The notes under the pieces: generated by a model | What the model was told of the DNA's origin: nothing | The model's database searches: none | Seen by the model: only the letters and a program-made list of their open reading frames with translations | Made by a program: the position numbers and the translations under genes | Part shown: positions 1 through 12,558 of the stretch, piece after piece | How the letters are laid out: every line of letters starts with the position of its first letter | Numbering within the stretch: the first letter of the stretch is position 1 | DNA from: Daphnia pulex | Lineage: Eukaryota > Arthropoda > Branchiopoda > Diplostraca > Daphniidae | DNA length: 64,000 bases | Reading direction: 5' to 3' | NCBI RefSeq assembly: GCF_021134715.1 | Contig: NC_060019.1 | Coordinates: 9,562,001 to 9,626,000, forward strand

Positions 1-3000
1 TTTCCTAGTTAACGGCGACTGCAACATCCTCTGCTTCCATTCCAGCAACCGTTTCATCGATTCTTCTCTCTGAAAAAAAGAATTAATAAATTTAGAAAGT
101 CATAACCGGAAGTGACGAAGAGTTTTTCATTGTCAAAAATTATGTGGAAAACTGGATGAATAGAAATGATAATACCTGCTCGATTCGTTTGTTATCCATT
201 TCGAGCGGATGATCGGCCAGCGATGAATTGAGCAAATCCGGCTGTTGTTTGGCCATTTTGGGCAGCCGGGCGCTGGCGGAGCGGTGAAAGAGTTGCGGTT
301 GTTGCTGTTGTGGTTGCTGCTGACCCTCGTTGCCTGTACGATAAAGAGCTAAAGATTCTTCGGCCATCAGATTCTCCTGCGAAGCTGATAGTATCGTCTT
401 GCCCGGTGGGCGGTGATGAGCACCGGATAGATGCGGCTGTCCAGCCGCCTGGACATAGGACCAGAGGGCGCTCTCTTTCACGTCTCGAGATATTTCTGCC
501 GGATCACGCACTACTCGACGTTGATGTTGTTGTTGTTGTAGCTGTTGCTGTTGCTGTTGAGGTGTTGATGGTTGTTCCGATTCCTTTGGCGCCAGCTGAA
601 CATTGTCGGCCGGTTGCTGTTCGCGCGGATAGTTGCGCATGACCGACTGTCTGACCTGCTGGGCATATTTTTGTTCGGAAGACCAATAGTCACTGGGTTG
701 TTGTTGTAGTGGCGGAGTGCCCGGTATGGTCGGATACTGAAGAAAGTCTACACTGTGAGGCCTGGGAGGCACCCGACGGGCCACTTCGCTCCTGTGGGCC
801 ACTACAAACGCCTTGGAGGAGGAAGCGGTGGCGGGTGACGATCCCGCCGGAAGCATTTGAGGCGAATTGGTCGAACTGGCCGTGCTGCTATTGTTGTAAA
901 CATCTTCGTACTCGGTTTTGAATCGGCCGTAGGCGTCCGGCGTTCGTCGTTCGGCCGGCAGCTGGTGGGGACTGTTGCGATGCCTCATCATCGTCTGTTG
1001 TTGAGATTGTTGTTGTTGTTGCTGCTGCAACAGCGTCGTCACTTCTGCCGAGACGGGCCTTGTCATCTGCTGTTGTTGTTGTTGATGAGGCCATCCTCGA
1101 CCGCCGTTCTGAAACTGGCCGCGCTGCATCTGGCGAACAGCCACTTGCTGGTGTTGTCCGTACATGGCACTAGATGGCGCCGGCGTACGGTTGTTGCCTT
1201 GCAATTCAAACGGCAACGCTCCTCCTCCTCCTTCGGCAGATTGGATTGTTGTTTTACCTGCCGCCGCCGCCGTCGAAGGTGTCGACGATGCCACCACAAC
1301 TGGTCGTTCCGGTGACCGATCCGGCGAACTCGAACAATACGAATCTCGGCTCGTGTTCAACGCCCGTCGCGGTTTCGGTGGAGCGTTGGCGTACAACGGC
1401 TGCCTTTGACCTGTCAAACCCCGTAATTGGGTAAGAGCAACGAGATAACAAAAAGGAAAAAAGAAAAAAAATTATGAAATGTAAATTTGGTCACAGCTGA
1501 CAGGCCCACACAAAGTCATACGGTAATTCATTTAGTGACGGCGATAAAAAGAAAACAACACGGACTTCAAGATACGGAATGAAACGCAATAAGACGAAAC
1601 CGTTACATGCTCCAAGTATTTCTTTCCAAAGAAAAAAAGAAAAACTGAACTAACATAAATAGAGGAGCGCAGAGTTTAATTCCTTCGACACTTAAACTCG
1701 ACTAGAGCGAGGAGAACTCGAAAGGAGAGGAATTAAGAGAGAAGGAACGAAAAAAAGTCATCAGACAGTGGTGGCATTGTCCGGATAATTGTCACGATTC
1801 GGTAAACATTTCCCGCTACCTTACAATTCGTGAACTAGTATTTATATAAATGTTTTTCCCTTTTTTTTTTTAGAAAATACAGTCGGATGGTTCTAAAAAC
1901 ACACGCTACAATGGCATCAAGAAAATAGAGACGCACCTGTCGGCTGATCGGGTGCCGTCGAGTCGAACGACGCATCAACCCCTTGCGCCTTGTTCTCTGC
2001 GACGACGGCCTTGGAGGAACGACGACTTCCGTTGAGAGCGGCGGATCCACTGGACACGTCCAATTGACTCTTGTTCAACTCGGATCTGTCAAAAGAGAAA
2101 AAAAAGGGGGAGGTGAAATTGGACAGTTTTTGAGATGGATGGGGTTGATAAGAGAAACCATTAGAAACATCAAACTCACGTGATGGACAGGCTCTTGGAA
2201 TCTTGTAGGATGGCGGCCAAGCTGAGAGCGTTCATCCACTGGATCATAGACGGACGAGAATCGGCGGCCAAATAGAAGCTGCGAGTGTTGCGGTGCTCGG
2301 CTTTGAAGGCGTATTTGCGGTAAACCAATCGGTCCCGATCTCCCGCCAAACACGGACGGATCGTGTAGCCGGGAAGTAGCAACGAACCCAAGACTTTCTC
2401 CTCTTCAGGACCTGGAAAAACCGCATTGAAAAAAAATAAAATAAAATAAAATAAGAAGGAAGGAATCAGCACATTTTTCTTCTTCGCAAAGTCGTGACGA
2501 AGTCTCGGAGACTACGAGTCACGTCCGGAACCTTGGACCAGCAGCACAATCACTTTCGTGTTTTGTATTTTATCTTTTTTTCTTTTTCTTCTATTTCTTT
2601 TCAATTTCCTTCGACACAAACAAATCCAATGCGCTCGAAACGCTTCGGGCCATGAAATGAAAACACATCACCTGGAAAAAATCATCATCAAACATCAACC
2701 AATCGATTCCTCCCATCACCCCACTTCATCCTCTTCCCCACTCTTCTAGAGACACTCAAATAAATAAAAAAAATAAGAAGAAGAGAGGCGCCTTACCTAC
2801 AATACACTCACAAAATGGAGGGAACCGTGTATAATCTAACGAGGCCACCACGACAGGGCTGATAACGAAGCCTTTTAAAAATTGACCCAAGCCCTAGCCC
2901 GCACTACTACTTCTGCCGGAACGGAACGCTAAGACTGCGATAACGCAATGGATTTTTTTCTTCCCCCTTCTTTCTTGTTGTTGTTGTTTGGGTACCATCA

Positions 3001-5770
3001 AAATGTCGTGAGTCGTGAGCCAAACTTTCCTTCCCTACTAGTACCACCTTAGATTTATAAGACAACGAGGGTATGTAGACTAGACACTCACAATCGTCGG
3101 AATTCCTTGATGATGACACACACACACACACAGGGCGAGTTTTATTGCCGTATTAGTTGTTTTTTCTTCGTCGAGCAGACAACTTTTGTCGTTGACAACA
3201 ACAACAACAACAACAAGAGAAAAAAAAGCAACGGACGCCGTTCTCGCTCCGTGCGCACCGGATGAATCACAGACATCAACTGTCTGCCGTTTTTTGAATT
3301 GTTCAACCTTTTCTCTTCGCTCTCTGTTTCTTTCTTTCTTTCTTTCTTCTTCTTCTCTTTCTGTGTGTGTGTGTCGTCGCGTATTAAAGGAATCTCACGG
3401 CAGGTGGAGTGCCTCCCTCGACATTTGCTCCGCGTTGGGCAACTTCCGTTTGTCGCATTTTTTCGTTTCGTAACGCTTTTCAATTTCAAAATTTGGTTTT
3501 TATAACAGCCCGAAATGAAAGTGAAGGTGTTTTTCGATTCTCACTCGGCAAGTTTGAAACCTTAACGAGTTGTTGTTGTTATTGTTGTTGTTATGGTTTT
3601 GAGAGGTTCCTTACCGTCGTAGTAGAAGAGGCAGTACTGGGAGAGGGCGAACCATCGCTTCTTCCACAACATAAGGCCATCGCTGCCTTGTTTAAAGAGC
3701 CAACCGCTGATGACGACGGGAGCCTTGGGATCGCGATGCCGGATCACCGGCGCCCGCAGACTCAGCTGCTGGTGATGACTCGACGACGACGAGCTCGCAG
3801 CCGAGCTGCTCTGCGGGCTGTTCTCGTTGTTGTGGCTGTTGCTTCGGCGACGATGTTGTTGTTGTTGACCTCCCGACGATGATCCCTACAAACATGCAAT
3901 CACGACCGAACCGAAAAATAATTATTTTTTTGGGTTTTTTTTTCCATCCAGCAAGGGAAAAAAGAACAAGAAGAAAAAATCATCAACAACTTTTTCAAGG
4001 TCGGGTTCCCATGTACGCACGCAAAGAAAAGACGGGAAACATAACTTGGTGGGGGGGTTAACTATATACAACTCTGGCACATATAGCATTTGCCGAGGTC
4101 TACATATCCATTATTGCAATAGTACGCAAGACACAGTACAAAGGAAAAATAGAACCTTTTTATTATATTTTTCTTTTTGCTAGTTCTTTCCTTTTGGTGT
4201 AGTGCGCGGTTTTGTCGATGATTGCCTCTCTCTCGATCATCGCTAACAATGGGAAAAGGTGGGGACCCACAATGTCCTGGATCTAGTACTCTTCTGCCAT
4301 CTCTTTTGTTTCAATTTTTGACTTGTCAAATCGAGGATGATGATGATGTGCAATTGGGAAAGAATCATCAAGCCAGAGGGCACGGAAAAAAGGACGAAAT
4401 CATCATTGAAAAGAAGAAAACGGGAAGTATTCCAGGTGAAACTATTTAGCGTGTCGCATAATTCCAACCTGAGCGTGACGAGCTTTCCAATGATGGAAAA
4501 ACAAAAAAAACAAAACACGAAATGTATAAATTTTCTTTCAAACATTTTTCCTTTATCGCTTTAATTTTGGTTATTTTTTTTTCTTTTTTGTCGTCGTCGT
4601 TCTCTTCAATTAAACACAAAGAAAAAGAAGAAATAACAACCGGAACTATAACATCGCTATTCCTATTATTATCCACTCAAAAAATTTTACTAAGTTGCTT
4701 TTTTCTTTTCCGTTGCTTTGCGTTTTCACGATAGTAATTCTTTTTACTATTTCCGGGAATTCTTTTTATTTATTTATGTATATTAAGAAACAAAAAATGT
4801 AAGTGCATTTGTATCGGCGACCGGTAGATGGCATGAGCGAATCCAACTCTTTTTTAAAAATTTATGAAATTCAAAATAAATTCAATTTTTAGAATGAAAA
4901 ATAAAAAAAAAATTCTTTTTTTATTTATTTTAAAGAAATCGAATCTATGTAAAACTGACCAAACCTGAAACTGCGGATCATTTTTTTTTTTTTTAAGAAA
5001 GTACTCAAAGTAGGAATTTCTCGGACACTGGACACCCACCCTGATGTTCTTGTTTTATTATTCGAGTGGTCCAGTTGCACACACCACTTTTGGTTTCTGT
5101 TTGAACCCCAGACGTCGGTCTCTGTGTAACTGTGTTTTGTTATGCACCCGAGTCGAGACAACCTCATTTTTCAAAATTGGAGAGGGCCAACCCCCCACCA
5201 CCAGCACCATCACCACTCGAGTAACAAACACACGATGAACTCCGGGGTCGTTCCAGTTAGTTACACACACAGCGACCCACAAAAGGGGGAATAGAAAAAG
5301 AAAAAAGAAAAGAGGAGGATCGATCTCGTTCTCTTCTAAGATGGTCACGGCTTACCTCCGACCGTCTCATGTGCGTTTCTCCGATTCAGACTCTGTGTTT
5401 CCGTCCCGGCGAACTTTGAACAACTTTGAACAAGGTTTGACCCTCCCAGAGGGGGGAGCAGGAAACAGTTACAACAACAACCACCACCACCACCCCCTTC
5501 TCTCTCTGCCGAACCGAAGAGTCGACTTAAGTCGAAAGAAGTACATGTAGGAGCAAAACTATGAACGTGCGGGAAACAAAAGAAAAGACGAGGACGATAC
5601 ATAATAATAATAATAATAATAATAATAGCCATCCCGGGTTTTCTCTCTCCCATCTACACCCACCATATACACAAGACCAAGGTCTTGCCTTTTTCCTTTT
5701 TACATCATAAAAGAAAGAAGAAAGAAGGGTGTTACTACTGTACCTTTTTGCTGCCCTCGGGACTGGCCAT
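1..5770 (-). CDS. PLEKHA4/5/6/7-family PH-domain protein (3' end outside window)
   Basis: Spliced coding exons on the minus strand: 5770-5744, 3885-3615, 2411-2180, 2085-1937, 1410-176 and 69-1 (continuing left of the window); all junctions are GT-AG and phase-consistent, giving 661 codons so far. The first coding exon encodes only MASPEGSKK, with an ATG in good initiator context (TTCCATGGCC). A Ser/Gln-rich stretch (residues 10-55) is followed by a PH domain (about 66-178, starting GWLFKQGSDGLMLWKKRW) of the phosphoinositide-binding PEPP/PLEKHA4-7 type. After it comes a poly-Gln-rich disordered region, then the family signature KRLLEWKQRMLQSPLTR at the window edge. Family members are cytoplasmic adaptors at membranes and junctions; the Drosophila relative is kramer. 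No WW domain is visible upstream of the PH domain. The family call is firm; the individual paralog is not resolved. Confidence 0.9.
3886..5743 (-). other. First coding intron of the PLEKHA-like gene
   Basis: A 1.86-kb intron that is long for this window. It begins GTACAG after AAAAG at 5744 and ends TTTGTAG before 3885. It holds purine/pyrimidine tracts and simple repeats, including (TAA)n at 5601-5627. I see no coding potential in it. Confidence 0.7.
5601..5627. repeat. (TAA)n microsatellite, 9 units
   Basis: Nine perfect trinucleotide units lie inside the first coding intron of the PLEKHA-like gene. Confidence 0.95.
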
Positions 5771-7414
5771 GGAACACGCTGCACGGTCTGACGGACCAGG
5801 AGGAGGAGAGATGACTCCCCCCGCTCCCGCGTTGCTTCTTCTCCGTCAAATATCTTCTTCTTCTTCTTCAATTCTGGAAATAAAAAATTTAAAAACAAAA
5901 TTATTTTATGGTTTCGCATTTAGTTCATTTTATTTTTATTTATTTTTTAACTCCCGTACGTGTCAACATGAAAATTCGGCTAAAAAGTGCAATTAAAAAT
6001 CAATTCGACCGCGACCGCGGGAAAAATTCCCGCTCGATCGAAACAACCAACAACCTCCGTCCTTCCCATATTACGTACGCGATGGAGCTTAGAGAGAAGG
6101 AGAGAGATGATGGGGAACCAACCGGATCGGGATTACATTTGGAAATAGTAACGATGTGTGGAGACGATGCCGACCGACCAGGAAGCCCAAAGTCCCCACC
6201 CGCAACTGGAAAGAAAAAACTATTGGCATCCGTTTCGACTCGTTTTTTTCTCTTCTGCATCCTCCTCCTCCACCTCGGTAAGGAGAATATTTTATTTTTA
6301 TTTTTGAATTTTTTGAAAATTTCAGATAATGATGGGAGACGTGGCGCGAAGGACGTTGCCAAATGACGCGACTGGTCGTTTTCGTCCCTGCTGTTGGCCA
6401 GGGTCTTCGATCTTCCACATAGATAAAACTTTTTCTCTCCAACTGCAATATACCAAGTCTCTCTTCTTATTTTTATTTCTATTTTTTTTTTACTTTTCTT
6501 TTTAATATTTATCGTCGTCCCACACGGCAGGGTGAGGTATGCGCTTACTCGGGAGGTTTATTTCCGGAATTATGCGGATCCAATTTCGTCGTTTCACAGC
6601 CGGACGTCGAGGCGAAGAAGAAGAATCCCGTCAAGTGAGTGAGTGACTAATTAAAGATGATGACAGTCCTGGATTAGACACGGGACCGGCCCAAAATCGA
6701 CGTGTCCACATTATTCAAATTTCCAAGTTGGCTGGTGCCACCTTATTTCGCGTGCTCATGCGCTGATATTTCAATTTTGAATCGAGACATCGAGAAAAAA
6801 AATACAAAATAAGGCAAACCCTTGAAATTCCACTGCGTTCGTTAGTGAATGTCAACGACCATCAATCTAATATTTTCTCTTTTTTCCCCCCTTTCTTTTG
6901 CCCCATGTATTTCAATCCTTCATAACACACGGCACAGCAACCGAGCGCAAGAAGAAGCCCTACACACACAATCTCCTGTAAAGGACATTGTTTCTGGCTG
7001 AAACTGAAACTTTTGTGTGGCCTCCACAGAGAGCCAATGAAGAAGAATTTCAGTCAACCCTCACCACCACCATTTTCTTGCCGAATGGTTCGGAAAGTAA
7101 AAGAAAAGTAAAAAAAAGGGACAGAGTCTATATCGCCGTATCAAGTATTTCATGGCTCAAAATCTCTTCGTCAGCGGTTAACAGTGCGCTCCTCAATGTC
7201 CTCCTCCTTAACTTTCTTTTGTCAGGATCGCTCGAGTGCGTGTAGCAGCCCCGCTCCTTTTGGCCATATTTGATGAGATTAGCATGTGATGCGGGTCTCG
7301 AGTTTTACAAGTGGGGAGGAGGAGGAGAGAAGAAGTAGAAAAGAAACGGAAGCTTGGGATTCCTTTTCTTGGTCGCGTTCCAGCCGCGAAAGTAACAGAC
7401 TCGCCATTGGCTTG

Positions 7415-7438
7415 TCTCTCTCTCTCTCTCTCTCTCTC
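7415..7438. repeat. (CT)12 microsatellite
   Basis: Perfect dinucleotide run in the intergenic region upstream of the PLEKHA-like gene. Confidence 0.95.
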
Positions 7439-10400
7439 AATCCTCTGTATGTGTGTGTATGTTGTTGTCCTTTTGTCAGCATTCTTTTCCTTCCTTTTCC
7501 TATTCAATCTGGAAAGAAATGCAGAACAAGGGCGGAAAAAGGGGCTAGACGACGTGAAAATGACCCGATTTTCTTGTTTGCCTCCAAGAGAATTTGGCTC
7601 GTCTGCTGGAAGGAGGGTTGGAGCAATCGAAGGATTGGACAAGTTTCTCCATTTTTCAAGCGTGTCTGATGACTGGGAGAAGAGCCGATTCGAATTACTA
7701 CACTGCAATCCCCCCTGCCTTCGCATTCGGGAATGTCTGGTCTGATACACTTTAATTTCTCTTTCCCTTCTAATCCCACAAACTTCTTCTCAGTTTCCTT
7801 TTTTTATTTTCCTGGTGTTGTTGTTGTTGTTTTGCTTTTTTATGATGGATGGCTTCTTCCTCTTTCCTTCTCAAAGTTGGCAAGGACCTCGGAAAGTCGC
7901 TGCCATAGTGTGTCACAGACAGTGAGGAATTCCTGGTCACGGACTGTCACAGTCGATTTTTCCGTGGGGCCATCAGAGCCGGCTGCATCCGCCCATCCAT
8001 GTAAGGCCAACTATCCTATCCTCTCAGTCCCTAATCCATTCGATATACATTCCTCCACTTCCATCATCCGTCCCGTCCTGACCCTCTAATGTATTCCGAC
8101 TCGTTCGCTTTTCATCTTCCGCTGACTTCTCCTGCGCTGCAGTTGTTTGTTTATGCGACTCGCAGTCGTGACGACATCCGCGTCCAGTTCCAGCAACAAC
8201 AACAACAACATACCTTTCGCCATCGCGGCCATCTACAGTCGCACATCATCGGAAAACCGAGGAGACATTCGCCGCCTTTTCGTTGGCCGGAGCGGCGGAA
8301 GTTATTTTCGGCTCGGTTCGCATCCGCACAGAAGGGAAACAACAACAACAACAAAACAAAAAAGCGCCGCACCAACAAAACCAAGTGAACGCCAAGCGAA
8401 ACAAATACACAAGGCACACAGATCCCATCGCAATCTCATTCGTCATGAAGCGGAGCGCCGAGAGAATGACCAACGGAAGGACACGACAGTCGGACCAAGA
8501 GAATTGGCAAAGGAGGAGCAGCGTCGGTGTGGGTATCACAGGAAAAAATAAACAACTCGTCAGTCTTCTCTCCTCCTACTCGGCGGTTTCTCTTGTTATT
8601 TGAATTTAAACCGACAGCGGGAGCGCGTTTTCGTTGTGTTGTTATTTTTGTTGGTAGACTACTGTACTGGAAACCTTGGCCAGGGCGTCGTGAAACATAA
8701 AAGGGGGAAGAAAAAAAGAACCTGACGAGGTCAATGTAATTTAACCGCGAAGAAAGAATGTTTTTTTTAAGTTTGTTGTTTTATTTTTATTTCATTTTTC
8801 CGAAAAAAAAAATGCTCTTTGATTCATAAAAGAGAAGCCGGGCGGGCTCGCTAGCCGACCAGGACCCCCGGTCGTATATAAAAAAAAATATGCCCAGGCC
8901 AAAATTTTGGAAGAAGAAAAAAAGAGAGAACATGCCAGCGTGACACATCCAAAAAAGGGACTCGGTACCGATAAAGAGATTCGATTGGATGAGAGAGAAA
9001 AGGGAGGTATCGCCATCCATACATTTTTATTTGTTTGTTTGAACGAATTATGATGCGGTTGTTGTGTGGAAAGGGGAAAAAGAGAGAGAAAAAAAAATCG
9101 CCAGGTGGGCCGGTGCCGATCAAAACAAAAGTTTAAAAAAAATGAAAAAAAGAAAATGAAAGAAAAAAAAACAACAAACAAAGTGTGCGGCGGTCGTGTA
9201 CATGGCGGCTGTCTTGTGGTTGCCTGACAGCAAGTTATGCCTGCCACTTTTATTAGTGTGTGTGTATATTAGTTGCAATAGAGAAGAGACGTTTAGGAGT
9301 TGTGAAGGGCATCCCTACTAGAAGAAAAAGGGAGAAAGAAAAAAAGACCCTGACCCGAAACCGATCCATCCAAATCCATCAAAACCGAGTTGGCATTTCT
9401 TTTAACATCATTAGGAACTGCTCGTCTAATAACACAAACAGACAGACACAAGGAAAAAGAGAAAAAAAATGGGGGACACTCACAAAATAAAACGTGAGAA
9501 TGCACCGGGTCAACAGCGTGACTTGTGTCACGGACTTGCGGGCATCTATCGCAACTCCCAGTGAATCGTGAGATCACGTTCCTTATTTTGTTGTTGTTGT
9601 TGCTGTTGTTAGGGGGAGGATGGAAGAGAGATCTTTTTCTCGTTTTCAATTCCAACGTGTACTTATCGGATTGATTAGAATGCGGAATACTGAGGCAAGT
9701 GATTGATGTTTCTCGACGAGAAAATGTCTTCACTTGAACTGATGACACGCGTCACAATCGGGAGCCAGACTGAGCTGTCGTCGTGACGTTGTTGTACAAC
9801 AATTTCCGGGCCGAAATTGGGACGTAGGAAAAGGAAAACGATTGGGAAAACTCGTTCTGGGTTAAGTTCATTTTCTCTATTTAATCAGCTTGAATCCCAT
9901 TTTACTTTTTATTGGCGATGCGCGTCATTAAAGGAGAAAATAAAAGGGTCAATAAAAAAATGAGAGGATCAACAGGGAAGAAAATTAATAATAAGTTCGA
10001 CCTCGGAACGGACTTTCCTTTTGGATGTCCCACACTTGGAGAGGACCTTCAATTATCCAATAGGGAATTCTCAATTTTCGTTTTAAGGATGGTCAGGTAT
10101 AAAAATGTCTCGCAAGTCACCGGTGGTAGAAGAAATGGCGGAAATTGGCGCACCATTTTCTTCACCATGTCCTTCTTCGACACTGGCCAACCCCAAACAT
10201 AGTCGGTTTTTGGTTGAAGAGAAAATATATATGGAACACGACAATAAAGTGAATGTTCCCTCCTCGCCAGCTCAAGAAGAAGAAAAAACACCTTCTTTTG
10301 TTTGGGGAGGAAAGAAAAGAATTGAGCTGGCCCTTGAGGGAAGAATCAAGAAAGATGGCCAGGTCGCTGGCCTTTTCCCACATCACAAGACCCAAAAGAA

Positions 10401-12540
10401 GAAGAAGAAGAAAATACCTGGTGTGTGTGTGTGTATTTGGGGGCTCCTAACCACCACAGGTGCGTCCACCATTTTCCCCTCTCTTAACACACACACACAC
10501 ATGACTGCAGGCTATTCAAACATGAATTCCCTTTTTTCTTCTTCTTCTTCTTCTCCTCCATCATCTCACACACACGCAGGAAGAAAAAAAAGGTGTGCAG
10601 TGAGAAAACCTAGTGGCGCCATCTTTGCTCCGACTGTAATCTCTTCCAGCGTCAACTTTTCTTTCTGCTAATTGCACCAGAGAGTTGCCTCAACAAGACG
10701 AAGAATTTCAAGGTGGGGGGAAACGCGCAGACGAAGGAGAAGAAGATAAAACTGAAATGACACGTTGTCTCGTTCATCATCTCGTGTGCGCTTCGACGAC
10801 GTCAGCGGTCGTGTAAAATCTCTCTCTGCCTTCTTAGCATAATTCAATCGATTTTCTTCGTCTTTTACAAGTTCGATTTAAAAAAATAAAATAATAGGAG
10901 GATAGAAAGAGAGACGCACTGGCGGGGGGTACGTGAAGTCGGGAGATGGAACGGATAAACAAAATAACAACAACTCGAACCCTCAACAACAACAACAAAA
11001 AAAAGCCCCAAAAAAGATGGTAAAACACGGTAAAAGGTAAAACTTAATTCTATTGGTTAGCGCAGCGCCGAAGAGCTTTAAAAAATAAAAAGGAAAATTC
11101 GTTTCTCCCCGAGAGACTTTTAAGAAGAATCTATTGAACGACCGAGACGCCCTAGGTTCCGTTCCGTTGTTGTGTGTGTGTGTGTTGCTTGGCTTTGAAT
11201 ACAAAAGAAATAAAACATGGCCATAAATCTGGACTTTGGGGGTCACTTCCGCTCTCTCTCTCTCTCTTCTAACCCTCGTTTCTCCTTTAACAAGAAAATA
11301 TCTTCTACTAACTCCTTTTGTTGTGTGTTGAAGGCAAATAACACGGCCGGACTTTCGACTGGCCTTTCTCGACTCCGGGTCGCCTCGTAAAAAAAAGAAA
11401 CGTGAAAAAAAAAGATGATAATTAGAATTACTAAACAAAAGGAGAAATTAAGAATTTTTCCAATGGCAAATGGGCAAAGACCCGAGTCCGGCTAAAAAGC
11501 TAAAAAGAAAGAAACAAATCTCCTTTTAAAGAGAGAGAGAGAGAGATATTCATTTTGGTTTCGACCGCACGGTTGTTTTTTGTATAACATCGGTACAACC
11601 GGCCAACAGACGATAACGCAGTAAGAAAAATAAGGGAAGAAGGACGGCGGAGAATGATGGATTACGAGATCAAGGAGAGGTTTTACCTTTACCAAATTCA
11701 ACACTGTCAGTCGCCTCTTTTGAGGAAAAGGAAAAGAAATCCCAGGGTTACACATCCGACAATGTTCCAAGACACACACAGCTTCGATTTTTTCACGATT
11801 ATGGACGTTGCGCTGTACCAGTAGATGGGAGAAAAAGAATGCATTTAAATATATCCGTGAGCTATTAGTGGGCGTTAAAAGGTTTACGCAGATGGAAAAC
11901 TCGTTTGTTTCCCCCTGAAAAATAATCCCAGACACAATTTCGAGATGGGGGAAAAAAAGCGGCACGAACAAAGTCATTTCTTCGTTTTTTAAAAAATATA
12001 TTTCCAGCAGAGTCGTCGAGAAAGAGTGAGTGAGTTCCTCGTGATTGCCGGTGCTATTTTATACGTGAAGGTAGTTGTTTGGGATGGATAAATTTCGAGA
12101 TGCGACCCTGGTGGTCCTTTTTTTTCTCTCTTCCATTCGACCAGACAGCAAATGGTCGAAGAAGAAGATTCAGCCCTCAGGTTAATTGGGAGGGATTCAT
12201 CCGAGGTGCCGAGATTGCGACTACATTTTCAAAAGAGTCTAATAATAACTTGATTCAAAAAAGCCGTTGAGACACCGGCACAGAACGACAGCTGTTATCC
12301 CCCAAAAAAAGCCTAAAATGAGGCCTAGAGAAAATGCTAGAAAAATATGACATGAGACGATCATCCACAGGTGTGTGTGTGACTAGAAAAATAAAAGTAT
12401 AAGCCAGGAACCACTCAGGGTTGTTCCCACACAGTTGCTGTCGTCTCTATGGATGTGGACTTTTGCTCATTCCGTAGGTGTTCACAATACACAAACTTGT
12501 TTCTGAGGTCGCATAATAATTGGCCGAGCTGTTTGTTTTC

Positions 12541-12558
12541 GTGTGTGTGTGTGTGTGT
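12541..12558. repeat. (GT)9 microsatellite
   Basis: Perfect dinucleotide run in intergenic DNA. Confidence 0.95.

Noticed and set aside
310-1434. Several long plus-strand frames overlapping the PLEKHA-like exon
   Set aside because: They are shadows of the CAG-rich coding strand, with low-complexity Val/Leu/Arg content.
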